Shown here: positions 9,207 to 18,164 of the stretch, one piece after another | Position numbering within the stretch: position 1 is the first letter of the stretch | How the letters are laid out: each line of letters opens with the position of its first letter | Assembly (NCBI GenBank): GCA_964389925.1 | Contig: CAYMGE010000017.1 | Span: 1-64,000, forward strand | Direction: 5' to 3' | Origin: CALECP01 sp964389925 | GTDB lineage: Bacteria; Chloroflexota; Anaerolineae; Promineifilales; Promineifilaceae | Length of the DNA stretch: 64,000 nt | Notes under the pieces: generated by a model | The model's input: the letters and a program-made list of their open reading frames with translations, nothing else | Told to the model about the DNA's origin: nothing | Database searches by the model: none | Translations under genes and position numbers: made by a program

Positions 9207-11468
9207 CTACCGAACATCAAAGCGCGATAACGTCAAATAATCCCCAATCCACGCGCCGCTAGGATGTAGGAGCTTGAGCTTTTCGCCCGTCTCAACGCTT
9301 TGCACCGCGACACGAATGATGTGGGAACCTGATTCAATGGGGGCAGGCAGTTGAGCGAGTGGGAAGGTGTGCGTCGTGGAATACACGTCTGTGCCTGTCC
9401 ATTCGGTCATATCGGGGACGAGATCGGCCGACCCCCGATAATTTTCAGCCTCATCCAACGCCAACACTTGTATTTGATATGGGTCTTCGATTGAGGCCAG
9501 CGTGTTCCAGTAGAGCGTAACGGTGAGTTCATCATCAGCGTCTAGGACACGTTCGCTGTATTCATAGCCAACGAGGGCGAGTGTGCGGCCGAAGTCTTGA
9601 CGCATCCAATTTGGAACATCTGGACGTTGCGCCAAAATCTCAACCTCACCAAACGATAGCGTCTCACCCCATGATGACCCGTTCTTCCCTGCAAGCTGCA
9701 AGCGATACGTTCCTTCAATTGGGTAAAATCCAATTGTCACTCGCGCCGAACTAGGAGCATAGGCTGTCTCAGGCACATGCAGCCATATTTTGTCGGCAAA
9801 TTGATCTCCTGCACGCCACATGCCTGATGGAAATGCGCCCGTTCCCGTATAGGAGTCACGTTGCGTCACAAACCCAGCCTCATCGCGCAGGTGCGTAAAC
9901 TGCACAAAGCTGCCTAACGTCGGTTCATCGACTTCCCAATAGGTTGTTACCTCGACTGAGCCACCCGGATAGACTCTGCGCGGCTGTACGTCAAACCCAA
10001 TCAGCGTTCCCATACCTGCCACAACAATCTCGCGCTCATTTGGAATGGTTGTCCAGCGATGTAGCTGTGCAGGTCTTGCATAAGCTGGCTTCAAATAGCC
10101 AAATAAAGCTGTCAGCGTCAGCAGAAACAGCACCGCCTGAATCGCTACGGGACTATTTGGAAATTGTCTCAGTAAATATCGCCAGCCTAACGAAAGTATA
10201 ATCGCCAACGCCGGAAGCGCGGGGAATAGGAATCGCCCCATCGCGCCTGCGGGACTAATTAGCATGTAGTAGAAAACGACGATAAAGAACAGAACGAGGG
10301 AGCCAAACAGGAGTAGCCGTTCGACCAACTTACGCGGCTGGTGACTATAGAAAATCAGATCAAGCGTCGCGCCCAAAAGTCCAATGCTCATGAAGAGATT
10401 GAACAGCAGATAGATGAGGCCCGGCAGTGGGATTTGCCCAAATCCAAACCGCCCCCAAAGCGATGTCCATAGTTGCGGTAGTTCGCTCACTGCCAGTCCA
10501 AAACTTTGCCACGCGCTGCGTTCGCCCCACAAATCTTTGAGCGTTTCAACGCCCGTCCAGTCACCATAAATCATCTGATTGCGTGCAAACCACCAACCAG
10601 CAATCAGCAGCGTCATGCCAAAAGCAACCCCGCTGACAATTGCCATCTCTTTCCACCGTCGGCCGTGCCACCCCGACCAAATCAACAAACCTGCAATCAG
10701 TCCACCAAGTGCGATATTGTTAAACTTTGCCAGCAACGCCAGCCCAAATGTCAGACCAAACAAACCGCCCCAGCGCACCAAATCTTTAGTCTCGACTTCA
10801 AGGGTGCGAAACGTATGGCGGTTGAATTCGACACAGACCAATAACACCAATCCACTCGTCAATGCGGCTATCACGTCGTTGTTGATCGCGCCACTCATGT
10901 AGCCGAACATAGGGTTGAAGGCGACGATGCTTGCGGCGAGGAGGGCGGTTGGGGGTTGTTGGGTGATACGTCGGCCGATCATCCAAGTCACAAAGACCGT
11001 TGCCGCTCCCAACAAGACATTGATCCCACGCGCTAGTGCAACCGCCCAGCGATCTGCATCCCAATCGGCGCGTGTATCATAGAAAAACTGATTCTTATTG
11101 TCCTGCCCCACATCCGAAACGCGATAGTTCCAGAATGGATTTGTCACCGGAGTAGCACAAATATCGTCATTCGTTGTGATGAACCAGTTGGGGATCGCGG
11201 CGATAAGATAGTAGAGTGGCGGATGATGGCTCTGTGCGCGACAGTTGCCCTCACCCTGCACGGGCAGCGAGCCAGTCTCGACAAGATGACGCACAAAGCG
11301 GTAGTGCCGAATTTCGTCGGTTGCCTCAAAGGGCGGATTGGCAAAGCTATATGCTAGCCCGATCAGCACAAAGGCTGAAACAAGCCACGCGATCGCCCAT
11401 TTTTCCCAGAGTTGAATGTCTTCAGAAGTTTTCCAGTTCACGATGCGGATTGTATCACTCGTCAGCAC
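9207..11468 (-). CDS. Multi-pass membrane glycosyltransferase, GT-C (GT39/DUF2142-like)
   Basis: A 753-residue protein. About ten hydrophobic helices occupy residues 25-490, beginning WAIAWLVSAFVLIGLAYSFANPPFEATDEIRHYRFV. The first extracytoplasmic loop has the acidic ATDE and a HHPPLYY segment, both typical of GT-C enzymes that use polyprenyl-phosphate sugar donors. From about residue 500 to the end there are beta-rich soluble repeats (VEVTTYWEVDEP, LTVTLYWNTLA) that probably sit outside the membrane. Likely role: glycosylation of a surface lipid or protein. The acceptor is unknown. It lies 47 bases downstream of the VanW gene on the same strand and has its own terminator. Confidence 0.8.
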   Translation of the reverse strand: MLTSDTIRIVNWKTSEDIQLWEKWAIAWLVSAFVLIGLAYSFANPPFEATDEIRHYRFVRHLVETGSLPVQGEGNCRAQSHHPPLYYLIAAIPNWFITTNDDICATPVTNPFWNYRVSDVGQDNKNQFFYDTRADWDADRWAVALARGINVLLGAATVFVTWMIGRRITQQPPTALLAASIVAFNPMFGYMSGAINNDVIAALTSGLVLLVCVEFNRHTFRTLEVETKDLVRWGGLFGLTFGLALLAKFNNIALGGLIAGLLIWSGWHGRRWKEMAIVSGVAFGMTLLIAGWWFARNQMIYGDWTGVETLKDLWGERSAWQSFGLAVSELPQLWTSLWGRFGFGQIPLPGLIYLLFNLFMSIGLLGATLDLIFYSHQPRKLVERLLLFGSLVLFFIVVFYYMLISPAGAMGRFLFPALPALAIILSLGWRYLLRQFPNSPVAIQAVLFLLTLTALFGYLKPAYARPAQLHRWTTIPNEREIVVAGMGTLIGFDVQPRRVYPGGSVEVTTYWEVDEPTLGSFVQFTHLRDEAGFVTQRDSYTGTGAFPSGMWRAGDQFADKIWLHVPETAYAPSSARVTIGFYPIEGTYRLQLAGKNGSSWGETLSFGEVEILAQRPDVPNWMRQDFGRTLALVGYEYSERVLDADDELTVTLYWNTLASIEDPYQIQVLALDEAENYRGSADLVPDMTEWTGTDVYSTTHTFPLAQLPAPIESGSHIIRVAVQSVETGEKLKLLHPSGAWIGDYLTLSRFDVR

Positions 11469-11515
11469 AGCGTCGTATGCTGTTTTTCCTGTATTTTCAA
11501 GAGAGAAATCTGCGT

Positions 11516-13408
11516 TTAATCGCGGAGTGATGTGGGTAGGAGGCTGCGGTCTGTATTGTCACCATATTCGTAGATATTGAGCCATGGTACATAAGAGCTG
11601 TTTATAATGTTTTGATCGCGTAAATTTCCCTGAAAGTTATAGACGTTGCGAATAATCTGCACGTCTGCACCGCCCGCTGCCCACTCCACCTGCTTCAAAT
11701 CTTCCCCTTCCCACTCAGGATTATAGCGATATTCCGTCGGCCGCGGATCCGTTTCATTCCACACATAAAGCTCCCGCTCTACTCTGCGACCAATTTTCGT
11801 GCTGTATATTTTGAAGGTTAAAGACTCAGACCCTTCGTTATAGTAGTTTTCGATCAGGAGATGATGCGGTGTATTGTTTGTGAAGGTGAAGTCAATTGCC
11901 GGAGAGTAGATCGTTGCATCCATCCCAACATTGGGCAGACCATCCGGGCCGAGACCGTCTTCGTAATATGAGACGCGATAGCCGTGTTGCCAACGATCAC
12001 CCAGCTCATACCCTCCCCAAAATGCCGCTTGATAAAGCGTTGTACTCACTTGGCAAACACCGCCCCCGATCCCCTCAATTGTTTGACCACCAAAGATAAT
12101 CAAGCCTGTCTCATACCCTTGCTCTGCGCTGATTTCGCCGAGATAGTGATTGTAGGAAAACTCTTCACCGGGCGCGATGACGATGCCGTAGAAATTTTCG
12201 GCCGATCTCGCAATGTTCGCCATGCGCTCAGGTGACGATCCCGAAAAATAAGTCGTCGCCTCTGTGATTAGTTCTGTGATGCCTAACTCAGCCGCCGTTG
12301 CGTTTGCATTGACGACAGGAACAACCTCGTCAACGATAAACGGCACAGAACGGTTTGGCGTTCGCACGGCAGCGAGCAAACTTGCCAGCGTTGCGTCGAC
12401 GTTGAGCCTACGCCCCGTCTTATGTGGCTCAACCAAGACCAATTCACGAGTGAAATCATCAAAATAGAAGCGTGCGCGTTCCGGTTCACGGGTCATTCCG
12501 TTGGCGAAGCCTGCGATCCAGTTGCGTGCCGCGACCTCATCAAGAAAAACAGAGGGGATCGATGAGCCGTCTACCTCTTCCCACTCAATTCGCAGCCACT
12601 CGACCAACTGGTCGGTGGACAGTGTTGCGCCGCTAAGATCAACGCCATCAAAGGGTTTCTCAAAATAGAGCGTCATCGTGCTGCCAATGATGTTTTGGAT
12701 GATTTCGGCCGAGTTGCCCAAATCGCCCACTCGTGGCTTTACTTCTTCGATAACGAGCGCGATCTGAGCATCCTCAAAGTTGCGAACGGGCTGCATCAAC
12801 AAATCACGAGTTACCGCACGGTTAAGCTGGCGACCCGCTTGTGGTGGCACATAAATGACTTCATTCCCCACGATGTCGAGCGTCGCGTCGACAGTTGGCA
12901 CATCAATCTGTTCCGCAATTTCAGCGAGCCAAACATCGACTGCGCCTTCATCAATCAGAACGTTTGGTGTGATGCTGACACCGTTATACCATGTGCTAAA
13001 TTGGTCACGCAGCTTGGCTTCATCGTTTCCATTTCGGCCGATGACAAAAGCCTGCTCAACCGCCCCCTCTACATCATGAGCCACGCCCAAATCAAGCAGT
13101 GACTTTGCCCACACCATGCCTGTCGCCGCATCTTCTAGCACGAGTGTGCGATCTGTAATAGCGGGTGCAATTTGTTCGAGTGTTGCCTCTGCATCCGCTG
13201 CTGTGAGACCGCTCACATCGACATCCCAAACGTTGACACCTGTGAAGATGCGCTCGCTGTGTTCAGTACGATATTGTTCGATTTGCCAATAAACCAGCCC
13301 TAAGAGCGCAATGATGGCAATGAGGGGAATGATGAGGAAGGCGGCGAAGCCGCGTAGAAGTCGGCCGAAGAGCGACCCGCGTGAGGGTGATTGTATAGTA
13401 GCAGCCAT
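11516..13408 (-). CDS. VanW-family protein with peptidoglycan-binding-like repeats
   Basis: A 630-residue membrane-anchored protein. A single N-terminal transmembrane helix (LIIPLIAIIALLGLVYW) is followed by two or three PG_binding_4-like segments (VDVSGLTAADAEATLEQIA and again RLNVDATLASLLAAV) and then the VanW domain, with GEEFSYNHYLGE, GGGVCQVSTTLYQAAFWGGY and PNVGMDATIYSPAIDFTFTNNT. VanW proteins are found with glycopeptide resistance and spore/cell-wall genes, but their biochemical role is unproven. The start at 13408 puts a short basic stretch before the helix; the upstream ATG at 13459 would add 17 unrelated residues. Confidence 0.88.
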   Translation of the reverse strand: MAATIQSPSRGSLFGRLLRGFAAFLIIPLIAIIALLGLVYWQIEQYRTEHSERIFTGVNVWDVDVSGLTAADAEATLEQIAPAITDRTLVLEDAATGMVWAKSLLDLGVAHDVEGAVEQAFVIGRNGNDEAKLRDQFSTWYNGVSITPNVLIDEGAVDVWLAEIAEQIDVPTVDATLDIVGNEVIYVPPQAGRQLNRAVTRDLLMQPVRNFEDAQIALVIEEVKPRVGDLGNSAEIIQNIIGSTMTLYFEKPFDGVDLSGATLSTDQLVEWLRIEWEEVDGSSIPSVFLDEVAARNWIAGFANGMTREPERARFYFDDFTRELVLVEPHKTGRRLNVDATLASLLAAVRTPNRSVPFIVDEVVPVVNANATAAELGITELITEATTYFSGSSPERMANIARSAENFYGIVIAPGEEFSYNHYLGEISAEQGYETGLIIFGGQTIEGIGGGVCQVSTTLYQAAFWGGYELGDRWQHGYRVSYYEDGLGPDGLPNVGMDATIYSPAIDFTFTNNTPHHLLIENYYNEGSESLTFKIYSTKIGRRVERELYVWNETDPRPTEYRYNPEWEGEDLKQVEWAAGGADVQIIRNVYNFQGNLRDQNIINSSYVPWLNIYEYGDNTDRSLLPTSLRD

Positions 13409-13532
13409 AACGTCACATTTTAGCGACTCGCCGCTCCATCCGGCGTGATGTTTAGTCAATCTTCACACCTTATCTCTGCCTTAGTAGAGTAGATTTAAAA
13501 ACATTCCCAACTTTCAGGTAAACTATCACATC

Positions 13533-14198
13533 ATGCGAATCTTTTTATTTTTGCTCGTCATACTGCTTGCTGGCTGCGAAGAACTATTATTAGTAGATGA
13601 AACTGCGCCCATTGAGCGACCACGCACCATCATCATAGGTGAAACGGCACAAGTCATCAACGTCATTGACGGCGACACAATCGACGTACTGCTCAACGGA
13701 GACGAATATCGTGTTCGCTACGTTGGCGTAGACACGCCTGAGCGAGATGAACCATATTATCGTGAGGCAACCCAAGCCAACCGCGACCTTGTGCAAGGCA
13801 AGATAGTCACGCTCGTTGTCGATGTTTCAGAAATAGATCAATATGGTCGCCTCTTGCGCTATATCTATCTCGATGATGGTACATTTGTTAATGCTGAACT
13901 GATTGCTGATGGCTATGCACGCTTGGTCACTTATCCACCCGATGTCGCCAATGCCGATTACTTTGCCGACCTACAACACGAGGCGCGTCAGGCAGGGCGC
14001 GGTCTCTGGGGAGCAAATGAGCTATCCAACGCGCCCGCTGGCTGCACAATTTGTTCAAATAATGCCTACAACTGTTCTGACTTTGATTTCCAATCAGACG
14101 CACAAGCGTGCTACGAATTTTGTTTAGGTGAGGCCAATGAAGACATTCATCGCCTCGACGGGGGTGGAGACGGACTCGTTTGTGAACGTTTACCCTAG
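13533..14198 (+). CDS. Thermonuclease-family lipoprotein with C-terminal Excalibur-like motif
   Basis: A 221-residue secreted lipoprotein. The lipobox LLAGC puts the lipidated Cys at residue 15. A staphylococcal-nuclease (SNase) fold covers residues 40-165: VIDGDTIDVLLNGDEYRVRYVGVDTPE holds the catalytic Arg and Asp residues, and YGRLLRYIYLDDGTFVNAELIADGYARL is the second signature. The tail is cysteine-rich and ends DIHRLDGGGDGLVCERLP, close to the Excalibur calcium-binding motif DxDxDGxxCE. The predicted role is calcium-dependent cleavage of extracellular DNA or RNA at the cell surface. The promoter must lie in the 124-base gap shared with the divergent VanW gene. Confidence 0.9.
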   Translation: MRIFLFLLVILLAGCEELLLVDETAPIERPRTIIIGETAQVINVIDGDTIDVLLNGDEYRVRYVGVDTPERDEPYYREATQANRDLVQGKIVTLVVDVSEIDQYGRLLRYIYLDDGTFVNAELIADGYARLVTYPPDVANADYFADLQHEARQAGRGLWGANELSNAPAGCTICSNNAYNCSDFDFQSDAQACYEFCLGEANEDIHRLDGGGDGLVCERLP

Positions 14199-14228
14199 CC
14201 AAGCAGTTTATTTCAGATTTTAGATTCT

Positions 14229-14251
14229 CAAAAATCCAAAATCCAAAATCA
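14229..14251. repeat. AAAATCC-type tandem word in the metA leader
   Basis: The last bases before metA consist of repeated AAAATCC units. A nearly identical word precedes the baseplate-J-like gene (16148-16168), and a related 14-bp tandem lies inside a glycosyltransferase gene (32625-32653). No function can be read from it. Confidence 0.6.
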
Positions 14252-14255
14252 TTTT

Positions 14256-15332
14256 ATGCCAATTGTTGCACATACCTCTCTTCCGACTTTTGAACGATTG
14301 CGTGAACGTGGACAACAAGTGTTACCGCTCGATGATGCGCTGAGACAGGACATTCGTGAATTACATATCGGCCTGCTAAATATGATGCCCGATGCTGCAT
14401 TGCGCGTGACGGAGCAACAATACATGCGTTTAATCGGCAACAGCAACCAAATCGCACAATTTTATGTGCATCCATTTTCGGTTGCTGGACTCGCACGCAG
14501 TGAACAGACGCAGGCGTACATCAAAAGTCATTACCGCACGTTTGACGACTTGCGCGAAGAAGGGCTAGATGCCCTAATTATCACAGGTGCAAATGTGACT
14601 AGCCCAGAGCTTGACCGAGAGCCATTCTGGGAACCATTGCAGGAGGTGATCGCGTGGGCAAATGAGAATGTGACATCGGTACTGTGTTCATGTTTGGCAT
14701 CGCACGCACTGCTCAAATATCAACATGGTATTGAGCGAAGCGGGTTGCCAATGAAGCAATGGGGGGTCTTTCATCATCGCATTATGCGTCCTGACCATCC
14801 ACTCTTATGGGACATCAACACACGCTTTGATGTCCCACATTCGCGCTGGAATGAAATCACGCGAGCGCAGTTAGAGGAAGCCGGACTATCTGTTTTGGTT
14901 GAAAGTCGGGAAGCGGGCGTGCAGGTTGCTGTCAGCCCAGATCAATTTCGGTTTATCTATTTTCAGGGGCATCCTGAGTACGATATAAACAGCCTTCTGA
15001 AAGAGTATAAGCGTGAGGTTTTGCGCTATCTAAATGGGGAAATTCCAACATCACCACCCCATCCTGAGAACTATTTTTCGGTGGAAGCGGCCGCAATCGC
15101 AGAACGCTATTTGGGTCGCGCAGAATGGGCAAAAGAACACGGTGATATGCTTCCGCCATTTCCAGAAACGCGGATATTGCCACTGTTGGACAACACGTGG
15201 GGAGACACGGCGAAGTCGATCATTAACAATTGGATGGGCTTGGTTTATCGGCTGACAAATCATAACCGCAAAGAGCAGTTTATGTCGGAAGTTGATCCAA
15301 ATGATCCACTTGACTTATTGAATAACTTGTAG
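14256..15332 (+). CDS. metA: Homoserine O-succinyl/acetyltransferase (MetA type)
   Basis: A 358-residue enzyme of methionine synthesis that acylates homoserine; class I glutamine-amidotransferase-like fold. GLLNMMPDAALRVTEQQYMRLIGNS is the conserved N-terminal signature. The nucleophile aligns with C146 in SCLASHALL, and the His/Glu pair is in YFQGHPEYD (H238, E240). Whether it uses succinyl- or acetyl-CoA cannot be decided safely from sequence. The tail is about 50 residues longer than Escherichia coli MetA. The preceding 57-base spacer is a tandem AAAATCC-type word. No other met genes are adjacent. Confidence 0.93.
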   Translation: MPIVAHTSLPTFERLRERGQQVLPLDDALRQDIRELHIGLLNMMPDAALRVTEQQYMRLIGNSNQIAQFYVHPFSVAGLARSEQTQAYIKSHYRTFDDLREEGLDALIITGANVTSPELDREPFWEPLQEVIAWANENVTSVLCSCLASHALLKYQHGIERSGLPMKQWGVFHHRIMRPDHPLLWDINTRFDVPHSRWNEITRAQLEEAGLSVLVESREAGVQVAVSPDQFRFIYFQGHPEYDINSLLKEYKREVLRYLNGEIPTSPPHPENYFSVEAAAIAERYLGRAEWAKEHGDMLPPFPETRILPLLDNTWGDTAKSIINNWMGLVYRLTNHNRKEQFMSEVDPNDPLDLLNNL

Positions 15333-15382
15333 TCGCCAAAATCAGAGGGGAATAGGGGAATGAACACCGCTGATTGTCTATA

Positions 15383-15414
15383 GAGGGGGAGAAACGACTC
15401 CCTCTCTCATTTTG
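15383..15414. terminator. Bidirectional terminator between metA and the DUF218 gene
   Basis: The arms 15383-15391 and 15398-15406 (9 bp with one G-T pair, loop AAACGA) are followed on the plus strand by TCTCATTTT. A weaker outer pairing, GCCAAAAT near 15335 and ATTTTGGC near 15409, encloses it. Position between convergent stops fits termination from both sides. Confidence 0.7.
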
Positions 15415-15417
15415 GCT

Positions 15418-15993
15418 TTACCACAAAAAGCGATAGTACAAAAATGCAGCTACCTCTCGCGTGAAAAAGTATGGGCGTGACCCGCGCCAGCGCGTCGTGC
15501 GCGTCGGTGAGAGGTAGGCATCCAGATCAAGCGTGTCAGCGATCAGCAATGCACGTCGCATGTGAAAGGGTGTGCTGACAAGGATGATGCTATCAATTTC
15601 ATTTTCAGCCAAGATGGGGGCTGCATTTGTCAAATTTGTGAGCGTATTGCGTGATTGGTCTTCCACAATGATGTCGTCTGTTGGAACGCCGCGCCTCTCA
15701 GCATACTGTTGGGCGATGATCGCCTCGGCCGTTGGGCTTTTTAATCCCACACCACCGGTAAAGACGAGTTTTTCGACGCTGCCTTCTTTGTAAAGCTGAA
15801 TGGCGTGATTGATGCGTTCGCGGAAGACGGGAGAGGGGTTATCGCCCCAAGCGGCCGCACCAAGAACGAGCGCAGCATCGGCCGAGACCCTATCCGTCCG
15901 CCACGATGTCATCGCAACCGAACTCCAGCCATACCACACAAACAGTATGCCCAATACAATCCCCAATCGAAAAATTCGGTAAATCCAGCGCAT
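15418..15993 (-). CDS. YdcF/SanA-like DUF218 membrane protein
   Basis: A 191-residue protein with one N-terminal membrane helix (IVLGILFVWYGWSSVAM) and a DUF218 domain: ADAALVLGAAAWG, VEKLVFTGG, SRNTLTNLTNA and ILVSTPFHMRRAL. The SanA/ElyC/YdcF family is linked to envelope integrity and carries a Rossmann-like fold with the conserved Gly and Asn residues seen here. The C-terminus is short. It is divergent from the baseplate-J-like operon, separated by 177 bases. Confidence 0.88.
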   Translation of the reverse strand: MRWIYRIFRLGIVLGILFVWYGWSSVAMTSWRTDRVSADAALVLGAAAWGDNPSPVFRERINHAIQLYKEGSVEKLVFTGGVGLKSPTAEAIIAQQYAERRGVPTDDIIVEDQSRNTLTNLTNAAPILAENEIDSIILVSTPFHMRRALLIADTLDLDAYLSPTRTTRWRGSRPYFFTREVAAFLYYRFLW

Positions 15994-16147
15994 TCTTCAC
16001 AGTGTAGCCAGCCCGACTAAACGCCACATAAACGCTAGGCAGACGCTTACCTGATGATTCTCGGAAAATTGCGATAATGCGCGTCAATCGTAATTGCCAA
16101 TGTGCTATAGTTCAAACATTCTCAATGGTGGATTGTCGGTTGCGGAC

Positions 16148-16168
16148 AAACATCCAAAATCCAAAATT
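16148..16168. repeat. AAAATCC-type tandem word upstream of the baseplate-J-like gene
   Basis: Copies of ATCCAAA sit directly before the start codon at 16171 and match the word in the metA leader. No clear Shine-Dalgarno sequence is visible between it and the ATG. Confidence 0.55.
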
Positions 16169-16170
16169 TC

Positions 16171-17706
16171 ATGTCATTTGAAACGATTCTTGTCCCCAAA
16201 AGTGCAGGCTTAGACACAATTATTCATCTCGTGCGTCAGATAACTGAGCCACGTGCGGTGTTGGTTTTACCACGTGGGATGAAGACTCCCGTGCATGAGC
16301 CGGTTGACATGGGGCGCATTAAACAGGTTGCAACCGACCAAAATGTAACGTTGGGGATCGTCTCGTGGAATGGCGGGGTGCGTGAAGCAGCGCGGGCGGT
16401 TGGGTTACGCTCGTTTGCAACTCAAATGCAAGCGCAGGCGTTTTTTGCCAATGAACGCCCGTGGTGGTTACCAAAACAGGAGCGCATCGGCCGACAAACC
16501 ACATTAAGCGAGGCAGACAAGGCCGCAATGAATCGGCGGCTGAGGCCAAAACCGCGCTGGCTGACCTATGGCTATCGCTATCTGACGATTCCGCTATTTG
16601 TCGGCACGCTCGCTTTATTGGCGGTGACGATATTTTATGCGCTGCCAAGCGCAACCATTGTGTTGAAGCCAGAGATTCGGTCGATTCAAATCACCCAGCC
16701 CATCGTCGCCGATCCCCGCGCCGATGAGGAATCTGCCAGCGGCGCAACTGTGCCGGGTCGTCTCCTCGTCTATACAAATAAGTGGCGAGCCTCGGTCGAA
16801 ACGACGGGGCGCATCGAAATCCCAGATCAAGCGGCGCGTGGTCTCGTCACATTTGTCAATCGCGTGCCGCAGGCAGCCAGCATTCCAGCAGGGACACGAG
16901 TCAGCACCTCAACGGGTGAGCGGATTGTTTTCCAGACGCTGGAATCGGCCGAACTCCCCGCTCGTGTCGGTACCGAAGTAGACATCGAGGTGGTCGCTGT
17001 TGAGCCGGGCAGCGAGGGCAATCTCGCCGGCGACCGCATCAATCGCGTGGAAGGGGCATTGTCCAACCAGCTCAACGTTCGCAATCTATTCCCAATTACC
17101 GGTGGCGCAAATCGCGTCGCGCCCACCGTTAGCCCCGACGACGTGCAACGTCTACGCGACCACATTCTCGAAGCCCTGCACGGACAGGCAGTCGTTGACA
17201 TGGACGGGCAGCTCACCCTTGAAGAGTTCTTGGCGGAAGACTCAATCCGCATTGTTGCCATCTACGCTGAAAGCCAATCCCATTTTGCCGGCGAGGAAAC
17301 ATCAACGTTGGCAATGGAGATTCGCGCCGAACTACATGGCACCGCGGTCAATGAAAACCTTGCGCTCACGTTGGTCAATGAGCAGTTAGAAGCAGCCGTG
17401 CCAGAGGGGTTTGTCATGATGGAGCAGACGATTCAACCACGCATCGGCCGACTGCTCGGTGTAGACGGTCAAGGGCGTGTCAGCTTGGAGATGATCGGGG
17501 AAGCCCTCGTCATTGCTGACTTGCAACTACAACAACCGATCAGTGACATCACGGGGCAGGAAACGGAGATCGCCACCTACTATCTCAATGAACAACTTTT
17601 GCTGCGCGACATGCCCGACGTGCGCGTTTGGCCTGAAAGCCGCGACCGCATTCCCTATCTGCCCGCCCGCATCTATACAAGCATCAACCGTGATGTGGAG
17701 AATTAA
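16171..17706 (+). CDS. Membrane-anchored baseplate J/gp47-like protein
   Basis: A 511-residue protein with three parts. Residues 1-110 look like a nucleotide-binding or Rossmann-like fold (TILVPKSAGLDTIIHLVRQITEPRAVLVLP). One membrane helix follows near residues 138-160 (LTIPLFVGTLALLAVTIFYAL). The remainder is beta-rich, with a baseplate-J-like stretch ARGLVTFVNRVPQAASIPAGTRVSTSTGERIVFQTLESAELPARVG and SEGNLAGDRIN. It opens an operon with ruvX (3-base gap) and mltG, so a cell-envelope role is more likely than a phage one; no other tail genes are present. The exact function is unknown. Confidence 0.75.
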   Translation: MSFETILVPKSAGLDTIIHLVRQITEPRAVLVLPRGMKTPVHEPVDMGRIKQVATDQNVTLGIVSWNGGVREAARAVGLRSFATQMQAQAFFANERPWWLPKQERIGRQTTLSEADKAAMNRRLRPKPRWLTYGYRYLTIPLFVGTLALLAVTIFYALPSATIVLKPEIRSIQITQPIVADPRADEESASGATVPGRLLVYTNKWRASVETTGRIEIPDQAARGLVTFVNRVPQAASIPAGTRVSTSTGERIVFQTLESAELPARVGTEVDIEVVAVEPGSEGNLAGDRINRVEGALSNQLNVRNLFPITGGANRVAPTVSPDDVQRLRDHILEALHGQAVVDMDGQLTLEEFLAEDSIRIVAIYAESQSHFAGEETSTLAMEIRAELHGTAVNENLALTLVNEQLEAAVPEGFVMMEQTIQPRIGRLLGVDGQGRVSLEMIGEALVIADLQLQQPISDITGQETEIATYYLNEQLLLRDMPDVRVWPESRDRIPYLPARIYTSINRDVEN

Positions 17707-17709
17707 CTG

Positions 17710-18126
17710 ATGGAAGCAGGGCGCGTTTTAGCAATTGATCTAGGAGAAAAGCGCATCGGGTTGGCGATCAGTGACGCGCTGCGTATCGTTGCCAAGCCGC
17801 TGACGGTCTTCTCGCGCACGTCACGTCGCGCCGATTTTGAGCAGTATCAACAGGTAATTGCCGACAACAAGATTACGCTCGTCGTGATGGGGTTGCCGAC
17901 CTATTTGGACGGCACAGATAGCAACCAGACCCGCTGGGTACGCAATTATTCGGCCGATCTCGCCACAAAAATTAACGTCCCGCTCGTCTTCCAAGACGAA
18001 GCCCACTCGACTGATGCCGCCCGCGAGCGCATGATCGCGCTCGGCTATAGTCGCAAGAAACGCCAAGCTCAACGCGATGCCGTCGCCGCCGCGATCATTT
18101 TGCAAGACTATTTGAACAGTTGTTAG
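17710..18126 (+). CDS. ruvX: RuvX/YqgF Holliday-junction resolvase-like nuclease
   Basis: A 138-residue RNase H-fold protein of normal length. The first acidic residue is in LAIDLGEKRIGLAISD, the second segment is VVMGLPTYLDGTDSNQTRWVR, and the third acidic cluster is VFQDEAHSTDAARERM. The family processes the 5' end of pre-16S rRNA and may resolve recombination junctions. It sits between the baseplate-J-like gene and mltG; ruvX next to mltG is a common arrangement in several phyla. Confidence 0.95.
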   Translation: MEAGRVLAIDLGEKRIGLAISDALRIVAKPLTVFSRTSRRADFEQYQQVIADNKITLVVMGLPTYLDGTDSNQTRWVRNYSADLATKINVPLVFQDEAHSTDAARERMIALGYSRKKRQAQRDAVAAAIILQDYLNSC

Positions 18127-18164
18127 TTGTTAGTACGATCACTAGCAACGAGCAACTAGCAACC
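18117..18164. repeat. Slipped repeat spacer between ruvX and mltG
   Basis: The spacer and the ruvX stop region read as short slipped repeats: TTGTTAG units followed by ACTAGCAAC and CAACTAGCAAC units. The second half is partly complementary to the first, so a small hairpin can form just before the mltG start. Confidence 0.5.
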
